Positions 53,115 through 63,644 of a DNA stretch of 64,000 bases are shown one piece after another (the stretch's first letter is position 1; each line of letters starts with the position of its first letter). This DNA is from Leifsonia williamsii. GTDB taxonomy: Bacteria > Actinomycetota > Actinomycetes > Actinomycetales > Microbacteriaceae. The translations under genes and the position numbers were made by a program. The notes beneath the pieces are model-generated. The model saw nothing but the letters and a program-made list of their open reading frames with translations. It did no database searches and was not told where the DNA came from. The stretch spans positions 2,728,001-2,792,000 of the forward strand of contig NZ_JAROCF010000001.1 in the NCBI RefSeq assembly GCF_030433685.1. The letters run 5' to 3'.

Positions 53115-54295
53115 CAGCTCGCCGCCGCGACGGATGTGGTGAGCTCCGCCTCGATGGCGGCCTGCAGCCGATCCTGCAGCGCGGGCGAGCCGATCCGCTG
53201 CACGATCTCGAACAGGAAGCCGCGCACCACGAGACGGCGGGCCTCCTCCTCGGTGATCCCGCGGGACTGGAGGTAGAACAGCTGCTCGTCGTCGAACCGG
53301 CCGGTGGCGCTGGCGTGGCCGGCGCCGACGATGTCGCCGGTCTCGATCTCGAGGTTCGGCACCGAGTCGGCGCGGGCGCCGTCGGTGAGCACGAGGTTGC
53401 GGTTCTGCTCGTAGGAGTCGGTGCCGACGGCCTTCGGGCCGATCAGCACGTCGCCGATCCAGACGGTGCGCGCGCCCTCGCCCTGCAGGGCGCCCTTGTA
53501 CGTCACGCGGCTGCGGGTCTCCGGGCCGTCGTGGTGCACGTAGACCTGCTGCTCGAGGTGCTGCGTCGCGTCGGCGAAGTAGGCGCCGAGCAGCTCGGCG
53601 TCCGAGCGCGCCCCGGCGAGGTGCGCCGACGGGTTCAGCCGCACCACGCCGCCGCCGAGGGTGATGGCGACGTGCTTGAGGCGGGCGCCCTCGGCGAGCT
53701 CGGCGAAGTGGGCGGCGACGTGGAGGGCGTCGTCGTCCCACTCCTGCACGCTCACGACCGTGAGGTCGGCGCCGGCGCCGAGCAGGAACTCGACGTTCTC
53801 TGCGAGGTGGGCGGAGCCGGAGTTCTGGAGGATGAGGGTCGCGTTGGCGCCCTCCGCCACCTCGACCACGGTGTGCGCGGCGCGCGCGGCGCCGCCGAGC
53901 GCGGAGCGGGTGAGGGTGACCTCCTTGTGCTCGGCGCCCGCGATGCGGACGAGGAGCGCCTGCTGGAAGTGCGTCCAGGCGTTGGCGGAGGCGCGGTCCT
54001 CCGGGGTGCCGGCGGTGCCGATGCGGGCGTCCTCGCGGCCGACCCACTCGGTGCTGACGCCGGAGGCCGTGGTCGCGTCGTAGACGTACGGCGAGCCGTC
54101 AAGCTCACCCGTGAGGAGGTCGGCGAGGCGCGCGACGGGCGTGTACTTCCACATCGCCTCGCGGCCGGTGACCTCGGGGAAGTCGGTGACCTCGGTGGAG
54201 GTGAACCGCTCGGAGCGGGTCTGGACGGGGACGGGCGCGCGCATGTGCTTCGGCGCCGACTGCTCGGCCTGCGCCGGAGTGGTAGCTGACATCAT
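53114..54295 (-). CDS. sufD: Fe-S cluster assembly protein SufD
   Basis: 393 residues of the SufBD scaffold: a helical N-terminal part (REAMWKYTPVARLADL) and a long right-handed beta-helix with VYVHHDGPETRSRVTYKGAL and FYLQSRGITEEEARRLVVRGFL near the end. It has partner SufB just upstream, whose stop lies directly before it (54296). ATG at 54295, with a second ATG at 54292. Confidence 0.94.
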   Translation of the reverse strand: MMSATTPAQAEQSAPKHMRAPVPVQTRSERFTSTEVTDFPEVTGREAMWKYTPVARLADLLTGELDGSPYVYDATTASGVSTEWVGREDARIGTAGTPEDRASANAWTHFQQALLVRIAGAEHKEVTLTRSALGGAARAAHTVVEVAEGANATLILQNSGSAHLAENVEFLLGAGADLTVVSVQEWDDDALHVAAHFAELAEGARLKHVAITLGGGVVRLNPSAHLAGARSDAELLGAYFADATQHLEQQVYVHHDGPETRSRVTYKGALQGEGARTVWIGDVLIGPKAVGTDSYEQNRNLVLTDGARADSVPNLEIETGDIVGAGHASATGRFDDEQLFYLQSRGITEEEARRLVVRGFLFEIVQRIGSPALQDRLQAAIEAELTTSVAAAS

Positions 54296-55714
54296 CTATC
54301 CGACAGAGCCTTCCATGCCCATCTCGATGAGCTTGTTGAGTTCGAGTGCGTATTCCATCGGGAGCTCGCGGGCGATCGGCTCGATGAACCCGCGGACGAT
54401 CATGGCCATCGCCTCGTCCTCCGGGAGCCCTCGGGACATCAGGTAGAACAGCTGCTCCTCGCTGACCTTCGAGACCGTGGCCTCGTGCCCGAGCTGCACG
54501 TCGTCCACGCGGATGTCGATCGCGGGGTACGTGTCGGAGCGCGAGATGGTGTCGACCAGCAGCGCGTCGCAGCGCACGGTGTTGGCGGCGTGGTGCGCGT
54601 TGGCGTCGACCCGGACCTCGCCTCGGTAGCCGGCGCGGCCTCCGCCGCGGGCGATCGACTTCGAGACGATCGACGACTGCGTGTACGGCGCCATGTGGAT
54701 CATCTTGGCGCCGGCGTCCTGGTGCTGGCCGGGGCCGGCGAAGGCGACGGAGAGGGTCTCGCCCTTGGCGTGCTCCCCCATCAGGTAGATCGACGGGTAC
54801 TTCATCGTCACCTTGGAGCCGATGTTGCCGTCGATCCACTCCATGGTGGCGCCCTCGGCGGCGGTGGCCCGCTTGGTCACGAGGTTGTAGACGTTGTTCG
54901 ACCAGTTCTGGATGGTCGTGTAGCGCACGCGGGCGTTCTTCTTGACGATGATCTCGACGACCGCGGAGTGCAGCGAGTCGGACTTGTAGATCGGCGCCGT
55001 GCAGCCCTCGATGTAGTGGACGTAGCTGCCCTCGTCGGCGATGATCAGCGTGCGCTCGAACTGGCCCATGTTCTCGGTGTTGATCCGGAAGTAGGCCTGC
55101 AGCGGGATCTCGACCTGGACACCCTTCGGCACGTAGACGAAGGAGCCGCCGGACCACACCGCGGTGTTCAGCGCGGCGAACTTGTTGTCGCCGGCCGGGA
55201 TGACCGTGCCGAAGTACTCCTCGAAGAACTCGGGATGCTCGCGCAGCGCGGTGTCGGTGTCCATGAAGATGACGCCCTGCGCCTCGAGGTCCTCGCGGAT
55301 CTGGTGGTACACGACCTCGGACTCGTACTGCGCGGCGACACCGGCGACGAGGCGCTGGCGCTCCGCCTCCGGGATGCCGAGCTTCTCGTACGTGTTGCGG
55401 ATGTCCTCCGGGAGGTCCTCCCAGCTCTGCGCCTGCTTCTCGGTGGAGCGGACGAAGTACTTGATGTTGTCGAAGTCGATGTCGGAGAGGTCGGCGCCCC
55501 ACGTCGGCATCGGCTTGCGTTCGAAGAGCTGGAGGGCCTTGAGTCGGCGCTGCAGCATCCAATCGGGCTCCTTCTTGAGCCCCGAGATGTCTTTCACCAC
55601 CTCGGGAGAGAGCCCGCGACGCGCGGATGCACCCGCAGCGTCGGAATCCGCCCAGCCGAACTCGTACTGCCCAAGGCTCGCGAGTTCAGGCCGGTCGATC
55701 AGGATGTCTGACAT
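54296..55714 (-). CDS. sufB: Fe-S cluster assembly protein SufB
   Basis: 472 residues, the scaffold on which nascent Fe-S clusters form. It is recognised from [35 protein letters not shown] (the conserved Cys region), [18 protein letters not shown], and [21 protein letters not shown] near the C terminus. No intein is inserted, unlike in mycobacteria. It is the first gene of the suf unit (sufB-sufD-Rieske-sufC-sufT); no sufR, sufS or sufU is seen nearby. GAGGTAG precedes the ATG. Confidence 0.97.
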   Translation of the reverse strand: MSDILIDRPELASLGQYEFGWADSDAAGASARRGLSPEVVKDISGLKKEPDWMLQRRLKALQLFERKPMPTWGADLSDIDFDNIKYFVRSTEKQAQSWEDLPEDIRNTYEKLGIPEAERQRLVAGVAAQYESEVVYHQIREDLEAQGVIFMDTDTALREHPEFFEEYFGTVIPAGDNKFAALNTAVWSGGSFVYVPKGVQVEIPLQAYFRINTENMGQFERTLIIADEGSYVHYIEGCTAPIYKSDSLHSAVVEIIVKKNARVRYTTIQNWSNNVYNLVTKRATAAEGATMEWIDGNIGSKVTMKYPSIYLMGEHAKGETLSVAFAGPGQHQDAGAKMIHMAPYTQSSIVSKSIARGGGRAGYRGEVRVDANAHHAANTVRCDALLVDTISRSDTYPAIDIRVDDVQLGHEATVSKVSEEQLFYLMSRGLPEDEAMAMIVRGFIEPIARELPMEYALELNKLIEMGMEGSVG

Positions 55715-56029
55715 ATCTACCTCGTTTCCTACCACTCTCAACCGGATATCAGTCCGGCTCATTCCTCCGGGCGACGGCGTGCGCCGACCGCTCGGGCGTC
55801 CTGATTGTGCGGGTGGCTGGTGTGCGTACCTAAACTGATCGAGGACACGGGCGACGATGCCCCGGCCGTCGTTGCAGAAACGGCAACGCGGCACGCGCAG
55901 GATCGCGCGTTTCTCGAACCCATCGATTCTACAGGTGCGGGACGGTAATAGTAGAGGCGCGCCTGCACGTTGGCCGAGTATCCGATCCGCACGCCCCACT
56001 GCATCACCGCGAGGAGCCGCACGAACACC
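55715..56029. other. Intergenic region between divergent sufB and ctaA (315 bp)
   Basis: No gene is seen. A TAAACT box on the plus strand (55831-55836) and a 6-bp inverted repeat CGTTGC-n7-GCAACG (55870-55888) are the only ordered elements. Fe-S and heme genes sharing one region would allow common control, but no known repressor motif is recognised. Confidence 0.45.
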
Positions 56030-56977
56030 ATGAACCGCATCATCGCCTGGCTCCCCGACCGCATCGACCGGCGCACCCGGGTCGTCGCGTGGATCTACCT
56101 GGCCGCGCAGGTGATGCTGGTGGCGACGGGCGGCGCGGTGCGGCTCACCTCCAGCGGCCTCGGCTGCCCGACCTGGCCGAAGTGCACCGCCGACTCGCTG
56201 GTCAACACGCCCGAGATGGGCATCCACGGCGTCATCGAGTTCGGCAACCGGCTGCTCGGCGGAGTCCTCGCCGTGCTGGCGATCGTCGCCTTCCTGCAGG
56301 TCGTCCGGCTGTTCCGCAGCCGTCGCGACCTCTTCCTCCTCACCCTGATCGCGGGCCTCGGCGTGCCCTTCCAGGCGGTGCTGGGCGGCATCACCGTGCT
56401 GACCGGCCTGACCTGGTGGGTCGTGGGGATGCACTTCGTCGCGTCGATCGTGCTCGTCACCCTCACGACGACGTACGTCATCCGGCTGTACGCGACCCCC
56501 GGTCCCCGCGCCCGCGCGGTGCCGGCCTGGTACGCGATCACCGCCCACGTCACGAGCCTCGCGGTCGCCGTCACCATCCTCGTCGGCATCGTGACGACCG
56601 GCGCCGGTCCGCACGCCGGCGACGCCGACACCCCGCGCAGTGGGCTGAACCCCGAGATCCTGCAGCACGTCCACGCGATCCCGGCGTACGTCACGTTCGC
56701 CCTGACCCTGGTGCTCGTGCTGGGCTCGTTCCGCTACCGCGGGACGCCCGTCCACCGCTACGCGCTGTACCTGCTCGCCGTCGAGGTGCTGCAGATCGCG
56801 GTGGGGCTGATCCAGGCCAACACCGGCCTCCCCGGCATCCTGGTCGGCGTGCACATGACCCTCGCCGCCCTGCTGGCCGCTGCGATGACCGCCGTGATCC
56901 TCTCGCTGAAGGCGCCCGTCCCCGCCGAGGGCGAGGGCGACCGTGCCTCCACGGTGAGCGGCGCCGTCCGCGCCTAG
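56030..56977 (+). CDS. ctaA: Heme A synthase CtaA (COX15 family)
   Basis: 315 residues, eight transmembrane segments expected. It oxidises heme O to heme A for cytochrome aa3. Marks of the family: [20 protein letters not shown] (the first heme/Cys loop), [15 protein letters not shown] (heme-ligand His and conserved Glu), [17 protein letters not shown] and GVHMTLA (second-half heme histidines). The ATG at 56030 has GAGGAG some distance upstream. ctaB, the preceding step, lies about 0.5 kb downstream on the other strand. Confidence 0.94.
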   Translation: MNRIIAWLPDRIDRRTRVVAWIYLAAQVMLVATGGAVRLTSSGLGCPTWPKCTADSLVNTPEMGIHGVIEFGNRLLGGVLAVLAIVAFLQVVRLFRSRRDLFLLTLIAGLGVPFQAVLGGITVLTGLTWWVVGMHFVASIVLVTLTTTYVIRLYATPGPRARAVPAWYAITAHVTSLAVAVTILVGIVTTGAGPHAGDADTPRSGLNPEILQHVHAIPAYVTFALTLVLVLGSFRYRGTPVHRYALYLLAVEVLQIAVGLIQANTGLPGILVGVHMTLAALLAAAMTAVILSLKAPVPAEGEGDRASTVSGAVRA

Positions 56978-56989
56978 GACGCCGCGCTT

Positions 56990-57523
56990 CTAAGAGGCAG
57001 CGCGGAGCACGCCCGACAGCGTATCCCGCGACTCCCCGCGGAAGGGCAGCGTCCTGTGCTCGCCGGCGTCGAAGGCGAACCCCACCGCCTCCCCCAGCCT
57101 CCTGCTGCGCAGGTTGCCCGGCAGACAATCCCAGCGCAGCTCGGTGCACGCGAGGCCCGCGGGGTCGAGGGCGTACCCGATGACCACGCGCACGGCCTCC
57201 CGCATGTACCCGTGCCCGCGGGCAGAGGGGCGGAGCCAGCAGCCCAGTGAGGCCGCCCCCGCCGTCTGGTCGCGCCGCACCTCCACCGTGCCCAGCAGCG
57301 GTTCGCCTGGCGCCGTGCGGAGCGCCCAGACGAGGTAGCGCCCGCTCAGCTCGCCGTGCGGGCAGTAGCTGCGGACGAAGTACTCGGCGTCCGCCCGCGT
57401 GTACGGCGACGGGACCGGCACCCCGCGCTGCGTCTCGGGGTCGGTGCAGGCGTCGAGGACGGCGTCGACATCGTCCTCGCGCGGCGCGTCGAGGATCAGC
57501 CGGGCCGTCCTCAGCGCATGCAC
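56990..57523 (-). CDS. GNAT-family N-acetyltransferase (RimJ/RimL-like)
   Basis: 177 residues with a GNAT fold: RTARLILDAPREDDVD at the start (typical of RimJ-like N-terminal acetylases), LGCWLRPSARGHGYMREAV (acetyl-CoA-binding RGHGY), and NLRSRRLGEAVGF. The substrate is unknown. GTG start. It begins 1 bp after the ctaB stop on the same strand, so it is probably expressed with ctaB, with no functional link known. Confidence 0.87.
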   Translation of the reverse strand: MHALRTARLILDAPREDDVDAVLDACTDPETQRGVPVPSPYTRADAEYFVRSYCPHGELSGRYLVWALRTAPGEPLLGTVEVRRDQTAGAASLGCWLRPSARGHGYMREAVRVVIGYALDPAGLACTELRWDCLPGNLRSRRLGEAVGFAFDAGEHRTLPFRGESRDTLSGVLRAAS

Positions 57524-57524
57524 G

Positions 57525-58445
57525 TCAGAACGGTAGCAGCGGGTCGATCGCGACGGCCAGGAAGATCAGCGTCAGGTAGGCGATCGAGCCGTGGAAGACG
57601 CGCATCGGCGACACGGACTCGTGCCGGATGGCGAGGTTGTAGAGACGGTGCGACTCGTACAGGAACCATCCGCCGGCGACGAGCGACACGGCGATGTAGA
57701 CGAGACCCATGTGCGCGACCGGGATCAGCAGCAGCGAGCAGGCCACCATCGCCCACGCGTAGAGGATGACCTGGAGGCCGACCACCGCGCGGCCGCGGAC
57801 GACCGCGAGCATGGGGACCCCGGCCTCCTTGTAGTCCGAGCGGTACTTCATCGACAGCGGCCAGTAGTGCGGCGGGGTCCAGAGGAAGATGATGCCGAAC
57901 AGGATGAACGGCGCCCAGTCGAGCGAACCGGTCACGGCGGCCCAGCCGATCAGCACCGGCATGCAGCCGGCGATGCCGCCCCAGACGATGTTCTGGGGGG
58001 TGCGGCGCTTGAGGATCAGCGTGTAGAAGACGACGTAGAGGAGGATCGCGACGACCGACAGGGCAGCGGCGAGCCAGTTCGTGAAGAACCCGAGCACGAG
58101 CACCGACGCGATGCCGAGCGCCCACGAGAAGACGAGCGCCTCCCGGTCGGACAGCTCGCCCGTGACCAGCGGCCGGTTCTTCGTGCGGCGCATGACGCGG
58201 TCGATGTCGCGATCGATGTAGCAATTGAACGCACCGGCGGAGCCCGCCGACATGTAGCCGCCGACCACGGTGGCCAGCACGACCAGCAGGTTCGGGATGC
58301 CGTGCGCGGCGAGGATCATCGTCGGGACGGTCGTCACCAGCAGCAGCTCGACCACGCGCGGCTTGGTCAGCGCGAAATACGCCTTGACCTTGCGAGCGAC
58401 GCCGATGCGGCCCGGTTCGACACGGCTCTCTACAGCGACGTCCAT
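57525..58445 (-). CDS. ctaB: Protoheme IX farnesyltransferase CtaB (heme O synthase)
   Basis: 306 residues with about nine hydrophobic segments. It attaches farnesyl to heme B, making heme O for cytochrome oxidase. Signature: [20 protein letters not shown] (prenyltransferase first Asp-rich motif N-x3-D-x3-D), and [20 protein letters not shown]. It is divergent from tkt. GAGGAG lies before the ATG, and a TAGACT box is 40 bp upstream. Confidence 0.95.
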   Translation of the reverse strand: MDVAVESRVEPGRIGVARKVKAYFALTKPRVVELLLVTTVPTMILAAHGIPNLLVVLATVVGGYMSAGSAGAFNCYIDRDIDRVMRRTKNRPLVTGELSDREALVFSWALGIASVLVLGFFTNWLAAALSVVAILLYVVFYTLILKRRTPQNIVWGGIAGCMPVLIGWAAVTGSLDWAPFILFGIIFLWTPPHYWPLSMKYRSDYKEAGVPMLAVVRGRAVVGLQVILYAWAMVACSLLLIPVAHMGLVYIAVSLVAGGWFLYESHRLYNLAIRHESVSPMRVFHGSIAYLTLIFLAVAIDPLLPF

Positions 58446-58484
58446 TGCTCCTCGGTCATCCGATCGGTTGGGGGGTTCCCTCCG

Positions 58485-58490
58485 AGTCTA
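58485..58490 (-). promoter_or_regulatory. -10 box of ctaB
   Basis: TAGACT on the minus strand, about 40 nt before the ATG at 58445, followed by a GAGGAG ribosome-binding site. Confidence 0.45.
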
Positions 58491-58582
58491 CGACACGTCG
58501 TAGAGGTGCCGCCCTGCCCTACCCCGCCGCGAGGAGGCTCGCAAGCGGCTGCGGGAAGACCCCACGTTTCGTGCGTGTTACC

Positions 58583-58588
58583 TATACT
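58583..58588 (+). promoter_or_regulatory. -10 box of the tkt-tal-pgi-zwf operon
   Basis: TATACT, the best -10 hexamer in the area, in the context TTACCTATACT. The -35 is not evident. Confidence 0.5.
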
Positions 58589-58750
58589 TGGAGATGCTCG
58601 CCAGCCGAAGCCGTCGCGTGCGCGCGGTTCGTTGTAGGACTCGCACGCATTCCGCGGCCCGGCGCCGATGACGTCCACGGCGCGCACTACCTCAACCGGT
58701 GCGGGTTCCACAGACGGCCCTCACCACTTCGACGAAGGGTCAGTTTTCAC

Positions 58751-60844
58751 GTGGCAGCTCTGCAGTGGGATCCCATTGACGACAAGGCAGTAGACACGGT
58801 CCGCGTCCTCGCGGCCGACGCGGTGGAGAAGGTGGGCAACGGTCATCCCGGTACGGCGATGAGCCTGGCCCCGGCCGCGTACCTGCTGTTCCAGAAGGTC
58901 ATGCGCCGCGATCCCCGCGACCAGCACTGGCTGGGCCGCGACCGCTTCATCCTCTCGGCGGGCCACAGCTCGCTGACCCAGTACATCCAGCTGTACCTCG
59001 GCGGCTACGGTCTCGAGCTCGACGACCTCAAGACGCTCCGCACCTGGGGCTCGCTCACCCCCGGCCACCCCGAGTACGGACACACCGACGGCGTGGAGAT
59101 CACCACCGGACCTCTCGGTCAGGGCATCTCCTCCGCCGTCGGTTTCGCGTATGCGCAGCGTTTCGAGCGCGGCCTGTTCGACCCGGACGCGGCGCCCGGC
59201 ACCAGCCCGTTCGACCACCACGTCTACGTCATCGCCTCCGACGGCGACCTGGAGGAGGGCATCTCCAGCGAGGCCTCCTCGCTCGCCGGCCACCAGGAGC
59301 TCGGCAACCTGATCGCGATCTACGACGCGAACCAGATCTCCATCGAGGACGACACCGACATCGCCTTCACCGAGGACGTGGCGGCCCGCTACGAGGCGTA
59401 CCACTGGCACGTCCAGGTCGTCGACTGGAAGAAGACGGGCGTCTACCAGGAGGACGTCCACGAGCTCCACCAGGCGATCGAGAACGCCAAGGCCGTCACC
59501 GACAAGCCCTCGCTGATCGTGCTCAAGACGATCATCGGCTGGCCGTCGCCCAAGAAGCAGAACACCGGCAAGATCCACGGCTCCGCCCTCGGCGCCGACG
59601 AGCTGCGCGCGGTCAAGGAGGTGCTCGGCTTCGACCCCGAGAAGACCTTCGAGGTCGCCGACGAGGTCATCGAGCACACCCGCAAGGCCGTCGAGCGCGG
59701 CGCGCAGGAGCACGCCGAGTGGCAGAAGGGCTTCGACGCCTGGGCCGAGGCGAACCCGGAGCGCAAGGAGCTCCTCGACCGCCTGCTGACCGGTGAGGCG
59801 CCCGCCGACCTGGAGTCGGTGCTCCCGATCTTCGAGCCGGGCAAGGACGTCTCCACCCGCGCCGCCAGCGGCAAGGTGCTCAACGCCATCGCGCCGATCA
59901 TGCCCGAGCTGTGGGGCGGCTCCGCCGACCTCGCCGAGTCGAACAACACGACCATCGAGGGCGCGGCGTCGTTCGTGCCGACCGACCGCTCCACCCACGA
60001 GTGGACGGGCAACCCGTACGGCCGCGTGCTGCACTTCGGCATCCGCGAGCACGCGATGGCCGCGATCATCAACGGCATCGTGCTGCACGGCCCGACGCGC
60101 GCCTTCGGCGGCACGTTCCTCATCTTCAGCGACTACATGCGCCCGGCGGTCCGCCTGGCGGCGCTGATGAAGGTGCCCTCGATCTTCGTCTGGACGCACG
60201 ACTCCGTCGCGCTCGGCGAGGACGGCCCGACGCACCAGCCGATCGAGCAGCTCTCGACCCTCCGCGCCATCCCGAACCTCGACGTGGTGCGCCCCGGCGA
60301 CGCCAACGAGGTCGCCTACGCGTGGAAGACCATCCTCGAGCGCCGCGAGGGCCCGGCCGGCATCGCGCTGACCCGCCAGAACATCCCGGTGTTCGAGCGC
60401 GGCGACGGCGACGCCGAGGGCGACACCCTGGCGTCGGCGAAGAACGTCGCCAAGGGCGCGTACGTCCTGGCCGAGGCGCCGGGCGGCACGCCCGACGTGC
60501 TGCTGATCGCCACCGGCTCCGAGGTGCAGATCGCGCTCGAGACCCGCGAGGTGCTGAAGGGCGAGGGCGTCAACGCCCGCGTCATCTCGGCTCCGTGCCT
60601 CGAGTGGTTCCACGAGCAGCCCGCCGAGTACCAGGAGGCCGTGCTCCCGTCGTCCGTGAAGGCCCGCGTCTCGATCGAGGCCGGCCTCGCGCTCGCCTGG
60701 AACAAGATCGTCGGCGACCACGGCCGCAGCGTGTCCATCGAGCACTTCGGCGCCTCGGCGGACTACAAGACGCTGTTCCGCGAGTTCGGCATGACCACCG
60801 AGCACGCCGTCGCCGCCGCGAAGGAATCGCTCGCGTCGCTCTGA
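58751..60844 (+). CDS. tkt: Transketolase
   Basis: 697 residues; thiamine-diphosphate enzyme that moves two-carbon units in the pentose phosphate pathway. Features: DAVEKVGNGHPGTAMSLAP, HPEYGHTDGVEITTGPLGQG, the TPP/Mg motif GDLEEG...IYDAN, the pyrimidine-domain GIREHAMAAIINGI, DGPTHQPIEQL and a C-terminal domain (VLLIATGSEVQIA). The start GTG at 58751 is the first after a GAAGGG, and the N terminus (VAALQWDPIDDKAVDTVRVLA) has family spacing. First gene of the operon tkt-tal-pgi-zwf. Confidence 0.97.
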   Translation: MAALQWDPIDDKAVDTVRVLAADAVEKVGNGHPGTAMSLAPAAYLLFQKVMRRDPRDQHWLGRDRFILSAGHSSLTQYIQLYLGGYGLELDDLKTLRTWGSLTPGHPEYGHTDGVEITTGPLGQGISSAVGFAYAQRFERGLFDPDAAPGTSPFDHHVYVIASDGDLEEGISSEASSLAGHQELGNLIAIYDANQISIEDDTDIAFTEDVAARYEAYHWHVQVVDWKKTGVYQEDVHELHQAIENAKAVTDKPSLIVLKTIIGWPSPKKQNTGKIHGSALGADELRAVKEVLGFDPEKTFEVADEVIEHTRKAVERGAQEHAEWQKGFDAWAEANPERKELLDRLLTGEAPADLESVLPIFEPGKDVSTRAASGKVLNAIAPIMPELWGGSADLAESNNTTIEGAASFVPTDRSTHEWTGNPYGRVLHFGIREHAMAAIINGIVLHGPTRAFGGTFLIFSDYMRPAVRLAALMKVPSIFVWTHDSVALGEDGPTHQPIEQLSTLRAIPNLDVVRPGDANEVAYAWKTILERREGPAGIALTRQNIPVFERGDGDAEGDTLASAKNVAKGAYVLAEAPGGTPDVLLIATGSEVQIALETREVLKGEGVNARVISAPCLEWFHEQPAEYQEAVLPSSVKARVSIEAGLALAWNKIVGDHGRSVSIEHFGASADYKTLFREFGMTTEHAVAAAKESLASL

Positions 60845-60874
60845 GCGCGGGCACATAGAGGAGATAGAAGAAGA

Positions 60875-62005
60875 ATGACCGACACCACTCCCACCGCCCA
60901 GCTCTCCGCCGCCGGCGTCAGCATCTGGCTCGACGACCTGTCGCGCGAGCGCATCAACACCGGTGGCCTGCAGAGCCTCATCGCCGAGAAGAACGTCGTC
61001 GGCGTGACCACCAACCCGACGATCTTCGCCGCGGCGCTCGCCAAGGGCGAGGCCTACGACGAGCAGGTCCGCCAGCTCGCCGCCTCCGGCGCGTCCGTCG
61101 ACGAGGCGATCTTCGAGATCACGACGGACGACGTCGCCAACGCGAGCGACATCTTCCACGACATCTACGAGCGCACGAACGGCGTCGACGGCCGCGTCTC
61201 CATCGAGGTGGAGCCCGGTCTCGCCCACGACGCGAAGGCGACCGTCGAGACCGCCAAGAAGCTGGCCGAGAAGATCGGCAAGCCGAACGTCCTGATCAAG
61301 ATCCCCGCGACCGTCGAGGGCGTGGAGGCGATCGCCGACACCATCGCCGCCGGCATCAGCGTCAACGTGACCCTGATCTTCAGCCTGCAGCGCTACCGCG
61401 AGGTCATCAACGCGTACCTCACCGGCCTCGAGCGGGCCAAGGAGGCGGGCATCGACCTCGCCGGCATCCAGTCGGTCGCCTCGTTCTTCGTGTCGCGCGT
61501 CGACACCGAGATCGACAAGCGCCTGACCGCCATCGGCACCGACGAGGCGCTCGCGCTCAAGAGCAAGGCCGGCATCGCCAACGCCCGCCTGGCCTACCAG
61601 GTGTACGAGGAGTCGTTCGCGACCGAGCGCGCGAAGGCGCTCGTCGCCGCGGGCGCCAACGAGCAGCGCCCGCTCTGGGCGTCGACCGGCGTGAAGGACC
61701 CGAGCCTCCCCGACACCCTGTACGTCACCGAGCTCGTCGCCCCGAACACGGTCAACACCATGCCGGAGAAGACGCTCGACGCCACCTTCGACCACGGTGT
61801 GATCACCGGCGACACGGTCACCGGCAGCTACGCCGAGTCGAACGAGGTCCTCGACAAGCTGGCGGCCCTCGGCGTCGACTACGACGACGTGACGGCGACC
61901 CTCGAGCGCGAGGGCGTGGAGAAGTTCAACGTCTCGTGGGGCGAGCTCGTCGAGACCGTGACCAACGCCCTCGAGGGCGCGAAGTCGCAGGCGGCCGCCA
62001 AGTGA
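60875..62005 (+). CDS. tal: Transaldolase
   Basis: 376 residues; moves a dihydroxyacetone unit between sugar phosphates. The Schiff-base Lys lies in [11 protein letters not shown], and the N-terminal TTNPTIF block is typical. The length fits the actinobacterial subfamily. The ATG lies 31 bp after tkt. Its stop overlaps the pgi start (GTGA). In some bacteria tal and pgi are fused; here they are separate but directly coupled. Confidence 0.96.
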   Translation: MTDTTPTAQLSAAGVSIWLDDLSRERINTGGLQSLIAEKNVVGVTTNPTIFAAALAKGEAYDEQVRQLAASGASVDEAIFEITTDDVANASDIFHDIYERTNGVDGRVSIEVEPGLAHDAKATVETAKKLAEKIGKPNVLIKIPATVEGVEAIADTIAAGISVNVTLIFSLQRYREVINAYLTGLERAKEAGIDLAGIQSVASFFVSRVDTEIDKRLTAIGTDEALALKSKAGIANARLAYQVYEESFATERAKALVAAGANEQRPLWASTGVKDPSLPDTLYVTELVAPNTVNTMPEKTLDATFDHGVITGDTVTGSYAESNEVLDKLAALGVDYDDVTATLEREGVEKFNVSWGELVETVTNALEGAKSQAAAK

Positions 62006-63612
62006 CCTTCCGCATCCACGTCACCGGTCCGGCCGCGGAGGCCGTGAAGACGGTGGTGCCGCAGCTGGTGGCCGACAAGGTCGCCTCCGGCATCACCGCC
62101 CAGGACCCGGCCCTCTGGGGGCCGGCCGCCGAGTCCGAGGCGTCCAAGCGCCTCGGCTGGGTCGAGGCGGTCGCCATCTCGCGCCCGCTGGTCGCCGAGA
62201 TCGACGCCCTGCGCGAGGAGCTGCACGCCAAAGGCGTGAACCACATCGTGCTGGGCGGCATGGGCGGCTCCTCCCTCGCCCCCGAGGTCATCACCCGGAC
62301 GGCGGAGGCCGAGCTGACGGTGCTCGACTCGACCGACCCCGGCCAGGTGCTCGACGCGCTGCGCGACCGGCTGGAGGCGACCGCGGTCGTCATCTCGTCG
62401 AAGTCGGGCTCCACGCTCGAGACCGACAGCCAGAAGCGCATCTACGAGAAGTGGTTCCGCGACGCGGGCATCGACCCGCGCGAGCGCATCGTCGTCGTCA
62501 CCGACCCGGGCTCCCCGCTCGACCAGTCGGCGCGCGAGGCGGGCTACCGCGTGTTCAACGCCGACCCCAACGTCGGCGGTCGCTACTCGGCGCTGACCGC
62601 GTTCGGCCTGGTGCCGTCCGGCCTCGCCGGCGTGGACATCGGCGAGCTGCTCGACGAGGCCGAGGCGACGCTCATCGAGCTCGCCGTCGACAACGACGAG
62701 AACCCGGGCCTCGTGCTCGGGGCCGCCATCGCCGGCACGAACCCGCTCAAGGACAAGCTCGGCATCGTCGCGGACGGCACCCACATCGTGGGCTTCGCCG
62801 ACTGGGCGGAGCAGCTGATCGCCGAGTCCACCGGCAAGGAGGGCACGGGCCTCCTCCCGGTCGTGCTCGACAAGCTGGCCCCGGAGCTCGATTTCAAGCC
62901 CGCCGACCTGCAGGTCGTCCGTCTCGTCGCCAACGCCGAGGCGCACCACCTGTTCCCGGCCGACCGGCACGAGGGCGAGATCCTCGTCTCGGGCAGCCTC
63001 GGCGCCCAGCTGATCGTCTGGGAGTACGCCGTGGCCGTCGCGGGGCGCCTGCTCGGCATCAACCCGTTCGACCAGCCCGACGTGGAGGCCGCGAAGGCCG
63101 CCGCGCGCTCCCTCCTCGACAACCGGCCGGAGCCGGCCGCCCCGGCCTTCACCGCCGGCGGCATCGAGGTGCGCACCACGGGCTCGTTCCTCGGTGACGC
63201 CACGACGCTCGACGCCGCGGTGGACGCGCTGCTCGCGCAGCTCGGCCCCGACGGGTACGTGGCGGTCCAGGCGTACGTCGACCGCATCGCGCTCCCCCAG
63301 CTCGCGGGCATCCGCGATCTGCTCGCCGCCAAGGCGAAGCGCCCGGTGACGTTCGGCTGGGGCCCGCGGTTCCTGCACTCGACCGGCCAGTTCCACAAGG
63401 GCGGCCCCGCCGTCGGCGTGTTCCTGCAGATCACCGCGACGGCTCCGGAGGACCTCGAGATCCCGGACCGCCCCTTCACGTTCGGTCAGCTCATCCAGGC
63501 CCAGGCCGCGGGTGACGCCAGCGTGCTCGGCGAGCACGGCCGTCCGGTGCTGACCCTCACGCTCACGAACCCCGAGGCGGACGTCGTCTCGCTGTTCGAG
63601 GCCGTCAACTGA
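62002..63612 (+). CDS. pgi: Glucose-6-phosphate isomerase
   Basis: 536 residues with two SIS domains. The phosphosugar-binding [10 protein letters not shown] is visible near residue 135, and [12 protein letters not shown] marks the first SIS fold; [20 protein letters not shown] and [18 protein letters not shown] belong to the second. The sequence resembles the Pgi half of bifunctional transaldolase/Pgi proteins more than the classic 550-residue eukaryote-like Pgi. GTG start within the tal stop. Confidence 0.92.
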   Translation: MTFRIHVTGPAAEAVKTVVPQLVADKVASGITAQDPALWGPAAESEASKRLGWVEAVAISRPLVAEIDALREELHAKGVNHIVLGGMGGSSLAPEVITRTAEAELTVLDSTDPGQVLDALRDRLEATAVVISSKSGSTLETDSQKRIYEKWFRDAGIDPRERIVVVTDPGSPLDQSAREAGYRVFNADPNVGGRYSALTAFGLVPSGLAGVDIGELLDEAEATLIELAVDNDENPGLVLGAAIAGTNPLKDKLGIVADGTHIVGFADWAEQLIAESTGKEGTGLLPVVLDKLAPELDFKPADLQVVRLVANAEAHHLFPADRHEGEILVSGSLGAQLIVWEYAVAVAGRLLGINPFDQPDVEAAKAAARSLLDNRPEPAAPAFTAGGIEVRTTGSFLGDATTLDAAVDALLAQLGPDGYVAVQAYVDRIALPQLAGIRDLLAAKAKRPVTFGWGPRFLHSTGQFHKGGPAVGVFLQITATAPEDLEIPDRPFTFGQLIQAQAAGDASVLGEHGRPVLTLTLTNPEADVVSLFEAVN

Positions 63613-63644
63613 CCAGCGGCGCGCCGCGCCGACCAAGGAGATCG

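Larger units (their letters stand above)
58446..58750. other. Intergenic region between divergent ctaB and tkt (305 bp)
   Basis: It holds the ctaB -10 (58485-58490, minus) and the tkt -10 (58583-58588, plus), leaving about 155 nt of untranslated leader for the tkt operon. No ORF or riboswitch motif is recognised in that leader. Confidence 0.5.
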
